Of a stretch of DNA of 64,000 bases, positions 42,878 through 51,884 are shown piece by piece. The notes below the pieces were generated by a model. That model was given only the letters and a program-made list of their open reading frames with translations, did not search any database and was not told the origin of the DNA. Source of the DNA: Occallatibacter savannae (GTDB taxonomy: Bacteria > Acidobacteriota > Terriglobia > Terriglobales > Acidobacteriaceae); assembly GCF_003131205.1 (NCBI RefSeq), contig NZ_QFFY01000003.1, forward strand, positions 62,001 through 126,000. Reading direction: 5' to 3'. Numbering within the stretch: position 1 is the stretch's first letter; each line of letters begins with the position of its first letter. Made by a program: the position numbers and the translations under genes.

Positions 42878-43962
42878 GCCACTTCTCCCAAGGCCGAGGT
42901 ACGAGCACCGACCAGTTGAGGGGAGTCTGCGTGCTGGTGGCCTTCGCGCCAGAATTCACGGATGTCCGAGAGGATGGTGGAGAGTTCCCTGCGCGGAGCC
43001 CACCCTGTGAGCAGTTCGAGTTTGGAGGTGTCCGAGATGTAGAGGGGCTGATCGCCAGGACGGACTGCGCGATGATCGAGACGAACTGCCTTACCGGTCG
43101 TTTCTTCGATGGCGTGCAACATCTCCATCACGGAGAAGGAGCGCTGGGGACCGCCGCCGACGTTGAACACCTGCCCCCTGGTTGTAGCGATCTGCTCGCG
43201 GACCTTGACCATGGCATCCACGAGATCGTGGACATGGAGAACGTCGCGAACCTGAAGGCCGTCGCCGTAGATGGTGATGCGCTTGCCCGTCAATGCCGAG
43301 TAGAGGAAGTGCGCAACCCAACCCTGGTCTTCATTTCCGAACTGGCGGGGTCCGGCGATGCAGGACATGCGGAAGACTACCGTAGGCAGGTCGTAGATGC
43401 GCGCGTAGTCGCGCACGTACTGGTCTGCCGTGCCCTTTGAGCAGCCATATGGAGAGTGGAAGTCGAGGCACTGAAACTCATTCACGCCTCGGAACAGCTC
43501 ATCTTTCGCTTGATATCGCGTGCCGTCTGCGACGACGGGCACTGACTCGAGGGCGCCATAGACTTTGTTTGTCGATGTATAGAGAACGAAAGGTTTGAGG
43601 CTCGACTGCCGTGCAGCTTCCAGCACGTTGAAGGTGCCAACGGCATTCACCTGAAAATCGGAGCCAGGATCGTCTACGGAGGTGGTGACTGCTACCTGAG
43701 CCGCGAAGTGGTAGATCTCTGTCACGTCTTGGACGGCAGCGCGGACCGAATCAGTGTTACGAACATCTCCTTCGATGATCTCCAGATTCCCTTGCGCCTT
43801 ACTCTTCAGCCACGCGACATTCCGCGCGACTCCGGCGCGGGATTGATTATCGAAGATTCTAACCTTTGTGCCGGGTGTCTCGAGAAGACGCTCTGCGAGG
43901 TTTGAACCGATGAATCCTGCACCTCCTGTTATGAGTACCGTGCGCGCTTTGTTTCCTTTCAT
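42874..43962 (-). CDS. NAD-dependent epimerase/dehydratase (extended SDR)
   Basis: 362 residues. VLITGGAGFIGSNLAERLL is the NAD-binding GxxGxxG motif; the active-site tyrosine-lysine pair is in SPYGCSKGTADQYVRDYA, with TSTNKVYG as the serine/threonine-bearing strand. The pattern (DNQSR, NxVYG, YGCSKG, RMSCIAGPRQFG) is like CDP-tyvelose/paratose 2-epimerases. Acts on a nucleotide sugar in the cytoplasm. 88 bases separate it from the upstream epimerase gene; it overlaps the radical SAM gene by 4. Confidence 0.9.
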   Translation of the reverse strand: MKGNKARTVLITGGAGFIGSNLAERLLETPGTKVRIFDNQSRAGVARNVAWLKSKAQGNLEIIEGDVRNTDSVRAAVQDVTEIYHFAAQVAVTTSVDDPGSDFQVNAVGTFNVLEAARQSSLKPFVLYTSTNKVYGALESVPVVADGTRYQAKDELFRGVNEFQCLDFHSPYGCSKGTADQYVRDYARIYDLPTVVFRMSCIAGPRQFGNEDQGWVAHFLYSALTGKRITIYGDGLQVRDVLHVHDLVDAMVKVREQIATTRGQVFNVGGGPQRSFSVMEMLHAIEETTGKAVRLDHRAVRPGDQPLYISDTSKLELLTGWAPRRELSTILSDIREFWREGHQHADSPQLVGARTSALGEVA

Positions 43963-44050
43963 TAGGCACCCTCTCCTTGATGTATGTTTTTTGCGCTCCT
44001 CGGCAACTCCCAGCTACCGCGGCGATCTCTCACCGGATAACCCGTATCGT

Positions 44051-45172
44051 TCATGCAGTGAGCCCATATGCGGTCAATTCGCGAATCATGGTGTCGGCCT
44101 TGTCTTCGGCCTCTTGTTCCGCCAGCCATTCGGCCAGTTCCTTGAATCCCTCTTCGTGCGTGACGCGCGGCTCGTAACCGAGCAGATCGCGTGCCTTTGT
44201 CAGGTCTGCGTAGCAATGGCGAATATCGCCTGCCCGATACTTCTGGCTGATCACAGGGGCAAGCTCTTTGCCCAAGGATCGGGCGAGGATTTGCGCGACT
44301 TGCAGAATCGAGATTGGTTTGCCGCAGCCGACGTTAATCACTTCGCCATCTGAGGGCCTGCTTTCGATCGCGAGCATGTTGGCGCGCACGATGTCGTAGA
44401 CGCTGACGAAGTCGCGCATCTGCTGGCCGTCTTCGAAGACCATGGGGGGCTGGCCGTTCAACAGGCGCGAAGCAAAGATTGCAGCGACGCCGGTGTACGG
44501 ATTCGATAGCGCCTGGCGCGTGCCGTAGATGTTGAAGAAGCGCAACGCAGTGACTGGAATGCCGTAAGTACGCCCGTAGATCAGGCAAAGCTCTTCCTGG
44601 TCGCGCTTGGAGAGCGCGTATACGGAGTTCAGATTGCCGGGCTTTGTCTCTTTGGTTGGCACCGGCTTGAGAGTTCCGCCGCAGAGCTCGCACTGGGTGT
44701 CCCAGCGACCGGAGCGCAGTTGCGCTGTTGTGCGTACGGGCGGGTTAGCGTTTGAGCCGCAGGATGCGCAGATGTAACTGCCTTCGCCGTAGATCGACAT
44801 GGACGATGCGACGACCAACTTTTCAGGAGCAAGCCGAAGATCAAGCATCGCTTGCAGCAACTCGGCGGTACCCTGCGTGTTGGTGCTCATGTACCGGCTG
44901 ATTTCGTACATGGACTGCCCAACGCCGACGACTGCCGCGAAGTGGTAGATCACGTCGACATTGGCGAGGGCCTTGCGGACAGCGTTCGGATCTCGGATGT
45001 CACCGACCATCAGCTCGACATCTCGTGATAAATAGTCCGGAACGCTATCGCCGTGGACCTGAGGAGTGAGACAGTCGAGCACGCGAACGGAATGCCCGGC
45101 CTTCAGCAGACCGTCTGCGAGATGAGATCCGACGAATCCAGCGCCGCCTGTAATGAGAATTTGTTTGCTCAT
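44051..45172 (-). CDS. NAD-dependent epimerase with an inserted four-cysteine zinc-ribbon-like segment
   Basis: 373 residues from ATG 45172; an open frame upstream lacks SDR features. LITGGAGFVGSHLADGLL binds NAD, catalytic Y185-x-x-x-K189 is in SVYALSKRDQEEL. Between the SSMSIYGEG strand and that helix there is an insertion with C135-x2-C138 and C161-x2-C164, probably zinc-binding. Similar insertions are, as I recall, known in dTDP-L-rhamnose 4-epimerases (WbiB-like), so a dTDP-6-deoxysugar epimerase is a reasonable guess. Start overlaps the upstream gene by 4 bases. Confidence 0.88.
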   Translation of the reverse strand: MSKQILITGGAGFVGSHLADGLLKAGHSVRVLDCLTPQVHGDSVPDYLSRDVELMVGDIRDPNAVRKALANVDVIYHFAAVVGVGQSMYEISRYMSTNTQGTAELLQAMLDLRLAPEKLVVASSMSIYGEGSYICASCGSNANPPVRTTAQLRSGRWDTQCELCGGTLKPVPTKETKPGNLNSVYALSKRDQEELCLIYGRTYGIPVTALRFFNIYGTRQALSNPYTGVAAIFASRLLNGQPPMVFEDGQQMRDFVSVYDIVRANMLAIESRPSDGEVINVGCGKPISILQVAQILARSLGKELAPVISQKYRAGDIRHCYADLTKARDLLGYEPRVTHEEGFKELAEWLAEQEAEDKADTMIRELTAYGLTA

Positions 45173-46101
45173 GAGATCGCCACTTCCTTTGCGCCAGATT
45201 GAGAACCGAGTGCGGTGCGATTCGTGTACCGCTCCGCGGCCCACGCGGCAAATTCTGCGAACTGACCGAGATCGCGAGGCGGGCTGGTATGGTGCTCTTC
45301 GACCCCGAGATGAGCGGGGGTGAAGCAGAGGGTCAGCGCCACCTTGAACGGGTCCAGCGCTTCCATCTGACGATCGAACCATTCAACGGCATTCGGCCGA
45401 TAGGAATCTGCCCAACTAAGGCCGGTGCGCAGGTAGCGCACGCCGTGCTCCTGCATCCATTTGACCGAGTCGTCGAGCCGGTGGTCCTGGAAGTGAAACC
45501 ACTGACAGAGACCGACGGTGCCGTCGCTGGGGAAATGATCCATGGCGAGCTTCGGCTGGCCATCGGCCCTGATGAGGCCCAGGTAGTAGTGCCGGTAATA
45601 GGAAGATCCCTCGGCTTCCTTATGGCGCGTTTCGGCAGGCCAAGTTGGCGGAAGGTCGAAGAGGCTGTACCAGTGAACACGATCTGTGAGGCCGCGGATC
45701 AGTTGCAGGGTCCGGTCGAGACCGAACGCTTGAACCTCTTCCGCGCCGAAGGAGGAGACTCCGACTTCGGTGACCCAAACTGGTTTGCCGCTTACGAGAG
45801 CCGCCTCGCAGATGCGATCAGGCCAGGCATCGATCTGCCAGTGGTTCCAATCGAGTGGGAAGCCGTGTACGCCAACGGCGTCGACATGATCCATCACGCC
45901 ATAGGAGGCCATTAGTCTCAGAAAATCGCAGTCGCATGCTGAGACACCGCCGAGGACGATGGGGACATCCGGATTCACTTTGCGAATGGCAGTGGAGGCC
46001 AGCTTGACCATCTCACTAAACCGCTTCCACTCCGGATCGAGATGAAAATTCCAATGCGACAAATTATTCGGTTCGTTCCAAAGCACGAGCGCTTCGACCA
46101 T
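45169..46101 (-). CDS. Glycoside hydrolase-like TIM-barrel protein (GH39/beta-xylosidase-like)
   Basis: 310 residues from the ATG at 46101 (MVEALVLWNEPNNLSHWNF); the frame is open 33 codons further but with non-family sequence. LWNEPNNLSHW is the acid/base Asn-Glu of clan A glycosidases, and PVWVTEVGVSSFG supplies the nucleophile-type glutamate. No signal peptide is visible, so it is probably cytosolic, which is odd for a xylosidase and suggests a role on the pathway product or intermediate. First gene of the minus-strand operon; in an ATGA overlap with the epimerase. Confidence 0.8.
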   Translation of the reverse strand: MVEALVLWNEPNNLSHWNFHLDPEWKRFSEMVKLASTAIRKVNPDVPIVLGGVSACDCDFLRLMASYGVMDHVDAVGVHGFPLDWNHWQIDAWPDRICEAALVSGKPVWVTEVGVSSFGAEEVQAFGLDRTLQLIRGLTDRVHWYSLFDLPPTWPAETRHKEAEGSSYYRHYYLGLIRADGQPKLAMDHFPSDGTVGLCQWFHFQDHRLDDSVKWMQEHGVRYLRTGLSWADSYRPNAVEWFDRQMEALDPFKVALTLCFTPAHLGVEEHHTSPPRDLGQFAEFAAWAAERYTNRTALGSQSGAKEVAIS

Positions 46102-46398
46102 GATGTGGTTTCCCAGGTACCGCCCAGATTTTGTCGAGCTTGTTGAATCGAACTCTCGTGCTTGCGAGACGTTCTGGAGGGCGGTGGAATATAGCTCCAA
46201 CGATGAGTTGTCTCGTACGAGAAGGCTTTCAGACTCGGTCTCTTAGAGGTACATAGATGTTTTCAGGTTGCATCGGCGAGCAAAGTAGGCGGGGAATGTT
46301 CAGGGTATTTACCGGGTTCTGAAACGACGTGATTGTATGTACGTATTCAGAACTGAGACGAACCTGAGAATAGGAGAGGGGATGAGATGGCCCCGGTA

Positions 46399-46414
46399 CG
46401 AGTACGCGTACTCG
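46399..46414. promoter_or_regulatory. 16-bp perfect palindrome upstream of the minus-strand glycan operon
   Basis: CGAGTACGCGTACTCG is fully self-complementary and lies about 300 bases upstream of the first gene of the minus-strand operon, in a spacer without genes (46202-46543). It could be an operator; there is no direct evidence. Confidence 0.35.
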
Positions 46415-46543
46415 CAAAGCGTCCTACGCAGCGCGTGCGGATTCTGGTGAGTTTAGATCTAAATGTACTCTGGATGCTCGACGAGCAATGTAGTCTGCCT
46501 GCGCGCAGCGGGGGCTACGACGCGCAAGCAGATATCAGGAGTA

Positions 46544-46837
46544 TCAGCGCCAAAAGTATCCTGAACCCTTGAGGCACTCGACTTCAGTGATCAGAGCGGA
46601 AATGAGCAGGCCGAATGAGATGGCGAAGCACGTAATCAGAGGAAAGCGCTCGGCAAGTGTGGCCTGCGCGACGTGCTTGAACAGGTGAGCTGGCGGGGGG
46701 CTCAACCTGGAATCGAGCTGCGAGCCCGGTTCAAGGATTTCGGGGAAACTAAGGTTGAATCTGGTTGAAGCGAGATACGTCATGTGCAACGCTCCCTCTT
46801 TCATCACTTCGGTCGTTCGTTCCTGGGTCTGCATCAT
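46544..46837 (-). CDS. Small membrane protein
   Basis: 97 residues from ATG with GGAGAG 3 bases upstream of the first of two start methionines. The N-terminal 60 residues are soluble; one membrane helix (FPLITCFAISFGLLISALITEV) sits near the C-terminus, and the chain ends in a short basic tail. Not recognised. Orientation and helix suggest a tail-anchored protein. The region upstream (46838-47165) holds no other gene. Confidence 0.55.
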   Translation of the reverse strand: MMQTQERTTEVMKEGALHMTYLASTRFNLSFPEILEPGSQLDSRLSPPPAHLFKHVAQATLAERFPLITCFAISFGLLISALITEVECLKGSGYFWR

Positions 46838-47165
46838 CTTCTCTCCGTGTTCACGAACCTTATGACGGAAAGTTATTCCTCGTATGCGGGATCGACAATG
46901 CTGCAAACGATGCAAACGGGAAGGGTTATCTCTACAACGGAAGAGAGTGCCGCAATCAGGGAAAGAGTAATGAAGTCGCGTTACTACTCCTGCGAAAGTA
47001 AGTACCGCGCGAGACAAGGGACAGCAAATGATGGGAGATACTCTGCCGCAATTGACAGGGGCGGGAGCCAATCCTTTGAGTGAACTACAACCAACTTGCT
47101 TGCGCGGCGTCGCATCTTCCAATGCGAGTGGGCTGAACGAAAACTCCCATCGAAGTAGGCAGGCG

Positions 47166-47579
47166 ATGTCAGGACGCGTGGGAGAGAGAAGGATCCTTAT
47201 CGTCGAGGACGAGCAAGTGGTGGCAGATACGCTGGGCCAGATACTGGCCACGAGCGGCTACCAGATCCGCGTCGTGTATTCGGCTGAGGATGCTTTGCCG
47301 CTTCTCACAACATGGCGACCTGAAGTTGCGATTCTCGACGTAATGCTTCCGAAGATGAATGGGATCGAGCTTGCGCTTGTTCTCAAGGAGAACTTCCCGG
47401 AGTGCCATGCGCTGCTGTTTTCAGGTCAGCCGTCGGTCGAAGTTCTTATGCAGAAGGCGAGAAGTGAAGGCCATGACTTCGAGGTCCTTGCGAAGCCGGT
47501 GCATCCGTCGGTGATGCTGGAGGCAATTTCGACTCTGCTCTCCCCGACCGGGCCAGGATCCTATCCCCAAGTGAACTGA
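47166..47579 (+). CDS. Single-domain response regulator (receiver)
   Basis: 137 residues from the ATG giving MSGRVGERRILIVEDEQ; an upstream start would add 46 unlike residues. The receiver fold has the acidic pair E14-D15, phospho-acceptor D58 in VAILDVMLPKMNG, and the conserved lysine in VLAKPVHP. There is no output domain, so it acts through protein partners or as a phosphate sink. No kinase is adjacent; it faces the PP2C gene tail to tail. Confidence 0.85.
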   Translation: MSGRVGERRILIVEDEQVVADTLGQILATSGYQIRVVYSAEDALPLLTTWRPEVAILDVMLPKMNGIELALVLKENFPECHALLFSGQPSVEVLMQKARSEGHDFEVLAKPVHPSVMLEAISTLLSPTGPGSYPQVN

Positions 47580-47601
47580 GGATCACGACGGTAAAAGCGA
47601 G

Positions 47602-48348
47602 CTACTTCTCTGCGCGTACGAGGAGGCAGGTAATGTTGTCGTGGCCGCCAGCTTTCTTCGCGCTCTCGACGAGTCTCTCGGCCATGGTCTCGAGGGCGAT
47701 ATCGCCCAGAAGCAGGGATTCGATGGTCTGATCCGGCAACTCTCGCGTCAACCCATCGGAGCAGAGCAGGAAGATGTCATCGGGCTCAGCTTCGAGCTTG
47801 AAGATATCAGGGGTGACCTGGGACTGGGTCCCGAGCGCGCGGGTAATGACGTTTTTAAGAGGAGAGTGCAGGGCTTCGCGCGGGGTCATACGGCCCAGCC
47901 TTACCTGCTCCTCAACGAGTGAATGATCCTGAGTCAGCTGCTCGAGCTTGCCCCGGCGCATAAGGTAACAGCGGCTGTCGCCGATGTTGAGGATCCAGAC
48001 GTGCTGTTCCTGAGTGGCCATGACCACGAGCGTGGTCCCCATGCCATTGAGACGTTGATTGCGCTGTGCTCTGGAGAAAATGGCTTCATTTGCAGCGGTT
48101 ACGGCGCTCTCCGCCGCGGCGGGGAGTTCCGACTCTCGTTCTTCCTGCTTGCGCTCCTTGAGCAAGCGGAGCACCTCGTCGACAGCAAGGGTGCTGGCGA
48201 TCTCGCCGGCAGCGGCGCCACCCATGCCGTCGCACACGACGTATACGCCCGCTTCGATGGAGAACCCAAAGGCGTCTTCGTTGGACGGGCGTTTGCGCCC
48301 GCGGTCAGTGACCGCCGCAGCCGTATATCGCACCACCGCCGTGGCCAA
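47602..48348 (-). CDS. PP2C-family serine/threonine protein phosphatase
   Basis: 248 residues. All PP2C metal-site motifs are seen: TDRGRKRPSNEDAFG, VVCDGMGGAAAGE, GMGTTLVV, NIGDSRCYL, CSDGLT and GGHDNITCLLV. It is the bacterial Stp1/PrpC type, cytosolic, reversing Ser/Thr kinase (PknB-like) phosphorylation. It lies 54 bases after the propeller-like secreted protein gene, in the same direction, so possibly co-transcribed. No kinase gene is near. Confidence 0.92.
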   Translation of the reverse strand: MATAVVRYTAAAVTDRGRKRPSNEDAFGFSIEAGVYVVCDGMGGAAAGEIASTLAVDEVLRLLKERKQEERESELPAAAESAVTAANEAIFSRAQRNQRLNGMGTTLVVMATQEQHVWILNIGDSRCYLMRRGKLEQLTQDHSLVEEQVRLGRMTPREALHSPLKNVITRALGTQSQVTPDIFKLEAEPDDIFLLCSDGLTRELPDQTIESLLLGDIALETMAERLVESAKKAGGHDNITCLLVRAEK

Positions 48349-48402
48349 TAGAACCTCCGCAGGAAAGTTTACACGTCATCGCATATGCGTGAATACCCGG
48401 CG

Positions 48403-49758
48403 TCAGGGTCCGGGGGACGGAGCCGGGAGTTCGTAGACGCGAATGGCTCCCTGATCGAGAATTGCAACGCGACGAGCCGAAGGGGAGATGGCAACGTTGC
48501 CGCCCCCATCGAGAATTGGACTGGCCGGGGCGGTCAGTACTGCTTTTCCCGTAGATGCGTCGTACACCTCGACCCACTGAGCTTTGACGTCGTCGAAACT
48601 GAGCGGGTCGATGGTATCGACAGTGTGAGTTGCGAGCAGAGTCTCTCGCGCGAATCGCAGGCCGTTGGGGGCCATGATGAGCCGGGGCCAGATCTGGGTG
48701 CCCGGCTTCGAGGTGTTCCACAGCCGCTTGCCGTCAGTGGAAATGGCGGCGATCCAGCGACTCTGATCTGGATTGCATGCCGTAACCAGGACCTCGGGAT
48801 TGGAGACGAACTCCACGGATGGTGTGCACATCGAGTCGATCTTCCCGATGATGCGGCTTCCTCCGCGAAAGAATTTCAGATTGATTACCCATTCATGCCC
48901 GTTTCCTCGCAGGGTCTCGACCCAGCCATCGGAGTTGACGGGGAGGTGCACAGTTTTACGCGTGCGCGACATCAGCATGACCTGACCGGTCTGGCGGCGC
49001 AAGATGCGAACGACGACATCGGGGCTTGCATTTGCGAGAGCGTCGGGCGGGATATTGTCTCTTCCAGAAGGGCTGCTCGAGTTTTGATCGACGCTCATGC
49101 GGGTGGAGGCGCTGGGTGGACTCGAGACATCGCTGGGCTTCGCTTTCAATTCCGCTGGTTCACGGGAGTCCGTGACAAGGAGGTTCTGTGCTGGGTCAAG
49201 CTCGAGCCACAGTAGCGGACCGCGAAAGTGAAAGAGCGGGGATAGATCGAGGGAGGAGTCACCGAGTTTGAGATCGCCGCGATCACGAAGGAGGAAGTGG
49301 CCGTCGTTCAGCATCCAGAGGTAGCGATCGCGGTCGTGCACGGCCCAGAGTGCCTCGGACTCGACAGCGCCGCCGGGGAGATTGAGGAGTACGGCGCGAA
49401 TCTGGCGTTCGTTGGCTGCGGTGGGATTCCCCTGGCGGCGGATCAGGCCAGGGGCATGAAATGTGAAGAGCAGGTGGCCTTCATCGAGGAAGTCGAGCGA
49501 GACCATGCTCTCGCGCTGGCCTTGATAGATGGCGCCGGGCGCGAAGAAGCCGAGAGGCTCGACAGGGATGCTGAAAGCCGGTTGCTGGGATGGGGGATAT
49601 TCAGGCTTGTGCTCTTCGGCCTGCTTGTTGTCCTTCGGGTGGCGCTTGAAGAGTTGCGCACCGCCGCACTGGACGAGTAAAGCTGCCGTGAGTGCAAGGA
49701 TCGGAAAGCTTCGACGTACAAAAACTCTCCACTCCGGTCCCAACGCGCACTTAGGCAT
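48403..49758 (-). CDS. Secreted propeller-like hypothetical protein
   Basis: 451 residues with a signal peptide (SFPILALTAALLVQCGGAQ). Repeated blade-like units appear (LDEGHLLFTFHAPGL; DGHFLLRDRGDLKLG; DQSRWIAAISTDGKRLWNTSKPG; SPSARRVAILDQGAIRVYEL), suggesting a WD40/quinoprotein-type propeller without a recognisable enzyme motif. A disordered serine-rich segment lies near residue 210. Acidobacterial homologues are expected (memory). The gene is followed by the PP2C gene on the same strand. Confidence 0.7.
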   Translation of the reverse strand: MPKCALGPEWRVFVRRSFPILALTAALLVQCGGAQLFKRHPKDNKQAEEHKPEYPPSQQPAFSIPVEPLGFFAPGAIYQGQRESMVSLDFLDEGHLLFTFHAPGLIRRQGNPTAANERQIRAVLLNLPGGAVESEALWAVHDRDRYLWMLNDGHFLLRDRGDLKLGDSSLDLSPLFHFRGPLLWLELDPAQNLLVTDSREPAELKAKPSDVSSPPSASTRMSVDQNSSSPSGRDNIPPDALANASPDVVVRILRRQTGQVMLMSRTRKTVHLPVNSDGWVETLRGNGHEWVINLKFFRGGSRIIGKIDSMCTPSVEFVSNPEVLVTACNPDQSRWIAAISTDGKRLWNTSKPGTQIWPRLIMAPNGLRFARETLLATHTVDTIDPLSFDDVKAQWVEVYDASTGKAVLTAPASPILDGGGNVAISPSARRVAILDQGAIRVYELPAPSPGP

Positions 49759-49843
49759 CGATAGCTATTTTCGCCGATCAAAGCGGGCTTAGGGCTGAGG
49801 GCGGGAATTTCTGCGAGTTCCAGGCTGGACGAGGCAAAAACGG

Positions 49844-49870
49844 CTGTGCGCACCCAGAAGGTGCGCACAG
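49844..49870 (-). terminator. Rho-independent terminator of the FecR-domain gene
   Basis: CTGTGCGCACC (49844-49854) and GGTGCGCACAG (49860-49870) form a perfect 11-bp stem with a 5-base loop; on the minus strand it is followed by CCGTTTTTGCC. It lies 22 bases after the stop codon. Confidence 0.9.
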
Positions 49871-49892
49871 GGACGTTCGACGCCGGACATCT

Positions 49893-51467
49893 CTATCTGT
49901 GAACTGCGACGGGGGCTGATGCGACCGGGGCGCTGGGAGGCGCACTGCTGGACCTTCCCATACTGGAACTCATGCTCGGACCCATGCTTGCACCACCGCC
50001 GTTCATTCCCGAGTTCCCGCTCCCGCGCGACCAAGAGCTCATCGACCCAGACGAGTAGGAGGGAGGCGGCGGCGATCCGCGGTGTATCGTTGTCGCGAGA
50101 CCCTGGTGGCCGGTACCCGCTGCTGGACCGACCCCGTAGGCATGGGTTGGCTGCGGCGCAGTGGCATAGATCTGCGTAGAAGCCACTCCGTGCGTGGCGG
50201 CCTGATGCGAGAACCTGTCCAGTTTGCCGAGGCCATCGCGGGGGACGCCCAGACCCGCCGAGTCTTTTTGGAAAACGAAGGACCTGTTCGCGATCGAAAT
50301 TCCCGAGGTCGGAGCTGGATTGGAGTTGGACGCGATCAAGGGGGGATCTTTAGGACCTGGAGGGTGAGCCGGAGCGTGGGGCGCCCGAATTGGTCCCCCT
50401 GGGGAAACGCCGCCATTTCCCGAACCTCCGCCGGTCACGGTTGCGGGGTAGGTATTGTTGACTCCGTTCCACATTCCGCCCGGCATCCAGCCCCAACCCG
50501 CGTTGCCGCAATTCATCCATGTTCCGGTGTGATAGGGAGTCCAGGCCCATGGATACGGAGAGACCCACGAGTACCCTGCCCCGCCATACCAGGCCCAGGT
50601 GCCGTTGGAGTAGGGATTCCAGGACGCGCTGGCGAAGTAAGGCCGCCACATGGAGCCGCAACCCGGCAGATCGACGAATGAGCCGTAGTAGCTCATGTCG
50701 TTCAAGCCGTATGCGTAGGGCGAGTTGTACCGGCTGAATGCGGCCATGTTGGCGTGGTATGAGGTCTCCTGGTGATCCCAGTTGTCGAAGACGTTCATGG
50801 CGATTTCTTTATCGACGCTGGGCTCGGCTTTATCGAAGATGGAGAACGTGGCCATCTTCTTCCTGGGGACGAGAACGCCGCCGTTTTCGCCATCGGTGTG
50901 AACGGTCCCATCGAGCACGGCGAGCATTGCCTTGGAATCGACAACCTCGAGCCGAATATGCGTGGCCGGGGCTAGGTTCAACATGCGATCGCCAAAGGTG
51001 AGCACAAAGCTGTTCGCAGGAGCCTTCTTGTCCTGCTGCTTGACGATGCTGACGTAGGCCGTTCCGCGCACGAGATGGACGGTGGACGCCGTTGCTCCCG
51101 AGGCTTGCCGGTCGAGGCGCGGAAAGTCGACGACCGAGTTCGGGGCGATGCGGAGCGAGCTGTTGTCTTCAAACTCGATTTCGGCGAGGCCGACGCCGGT
51201 ACGGATCTGACTGTTCTCAACAACCGGGAGGTTGGTGATCGCGTTCTCGAAGCCGCGGTCGATATGGCGGTCGATCTGCACCACACCTTTGACCTGGCTG
51301 AGCCGAACGATACGCACCTTTGAGGTGCCGGGAGCGGCTTCGTTCGGTTTTGCGTCAGAGGATTGAGCGTAAACCGCGGAAGCCAACAGAAACGCTGCTG
51401 CGAAGGTCAATGCCTTGCGGGCCGTTGCCTTGAAGGTCACTGCCTTGAAGAGGGTATCGCTTTTCAT
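49893..51467 (-). CDS. FecR-domain secreted protein with W/Y-rich and Gly/Ser-rich C-terminal part
   Basis: 524 residues from ATG after GAAGGA. A signal peptide (ALTFAAAFLLASAVYAQ) is followed by a FecR-like domain (about residues 50-220: VRIVRLSQVKGVVQIDR, GLAEIEFEDNSSLRIAPNSVVDFP, HLVRGTAYVSI). Then comes a tryptophan/tyrosine-rich segment (NPYSNGTWAWYGGAGYSWVSPYPWAW in outline; DUF6600-like), and a low-complexity glycine, serine and proline tail of about 150 residues. No anti-sigma features, so probably an envelope protein. Monocistronic with a clear terminator. Confidence 0.85.
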   Translation of the reverse strand: MKSDTLFKAVTFKATARKALTFAAAFLLASAVYAQSSDAKPNEAAPGTSKVRIVRLSQVKGVVQIDRHIDRGFENAITNLPVVENSQIRTGVGLAEIEFEDNSSLRIAPNSVVDFPRLDRQASGATASTVHLVRGTAYVSIVKQQDKKAPANSFVLTFGDRMLNLAPATHIRLEVVDSKAMLAVLDGTVHTDGENGGVLVPRKKMATFSIFDKAEPSVDKEIAMNVFDNWDHQETSYHANMAAFSRYNSPYAYGLNDMSYYGSFVDLPGCGSMWRPYFASASWNPYSNGTWAWYGGAGYSWVSPYPWAWTPYHTGTWMNCGNAGWGWMPGGMWNGVNNTYPATVTGGGSGNGGVSPGGPIRAPHAPAHPPGPKDPPLIASNSNPAPTSGISIANRSFVFQKDSAGLGVPRDGLGKLDRFSHQAATHGVASTQIYATAPQPTHAYGVGPAAGTGHQGLATTIHRGSPPPPSYSSGSMSSWSRGSGNSGMNGGGASMGPSMSSSMGRSSSAPPSAPVASAPVAVHR

Positions 51468-51884
51468 GTCCGCGTCCTTCCCTATCGGTTGGGCGAACTC
51501 GTTGAAGATTAGCGCCGTACGAACCGAGCGGACGGCCAGGCGCTCCGTGCCCCAAATGGTAGCACTTTCTTTGACGGCTTGACGATGCTGCAGGTTCTCC
51601 GACAAAGAAATGACATTTATCGGCTCAGCCGCTCGTTCCGGCAGTCGGCAAGGCGGGATGCTGAGGCTTTCTCATTACCTTCGGAACTCCCGTAACCGTC
51701 CGGTTGGCGCAAGGTATGGCTACAATCGGGAATCCCTTGGATTTATCTGCCGTTGGATGATGGAATCCCGGCCTGGCTCAAAGACCGGCGCGACCGGCCC
51801 GCAAAACGATTGGAAGCACTGCGGTTGATCCGGCCCTACGCGATGCAGCCCGAACGCTCCGACAAGACGAAAGGATCAGTCCAG

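Noticed and set aside
46387..46572. 61-codon frame over the palindrome upstream of the glycan operon
   Set aside because: Low-complexity arginine/valine start and no support other than openness.
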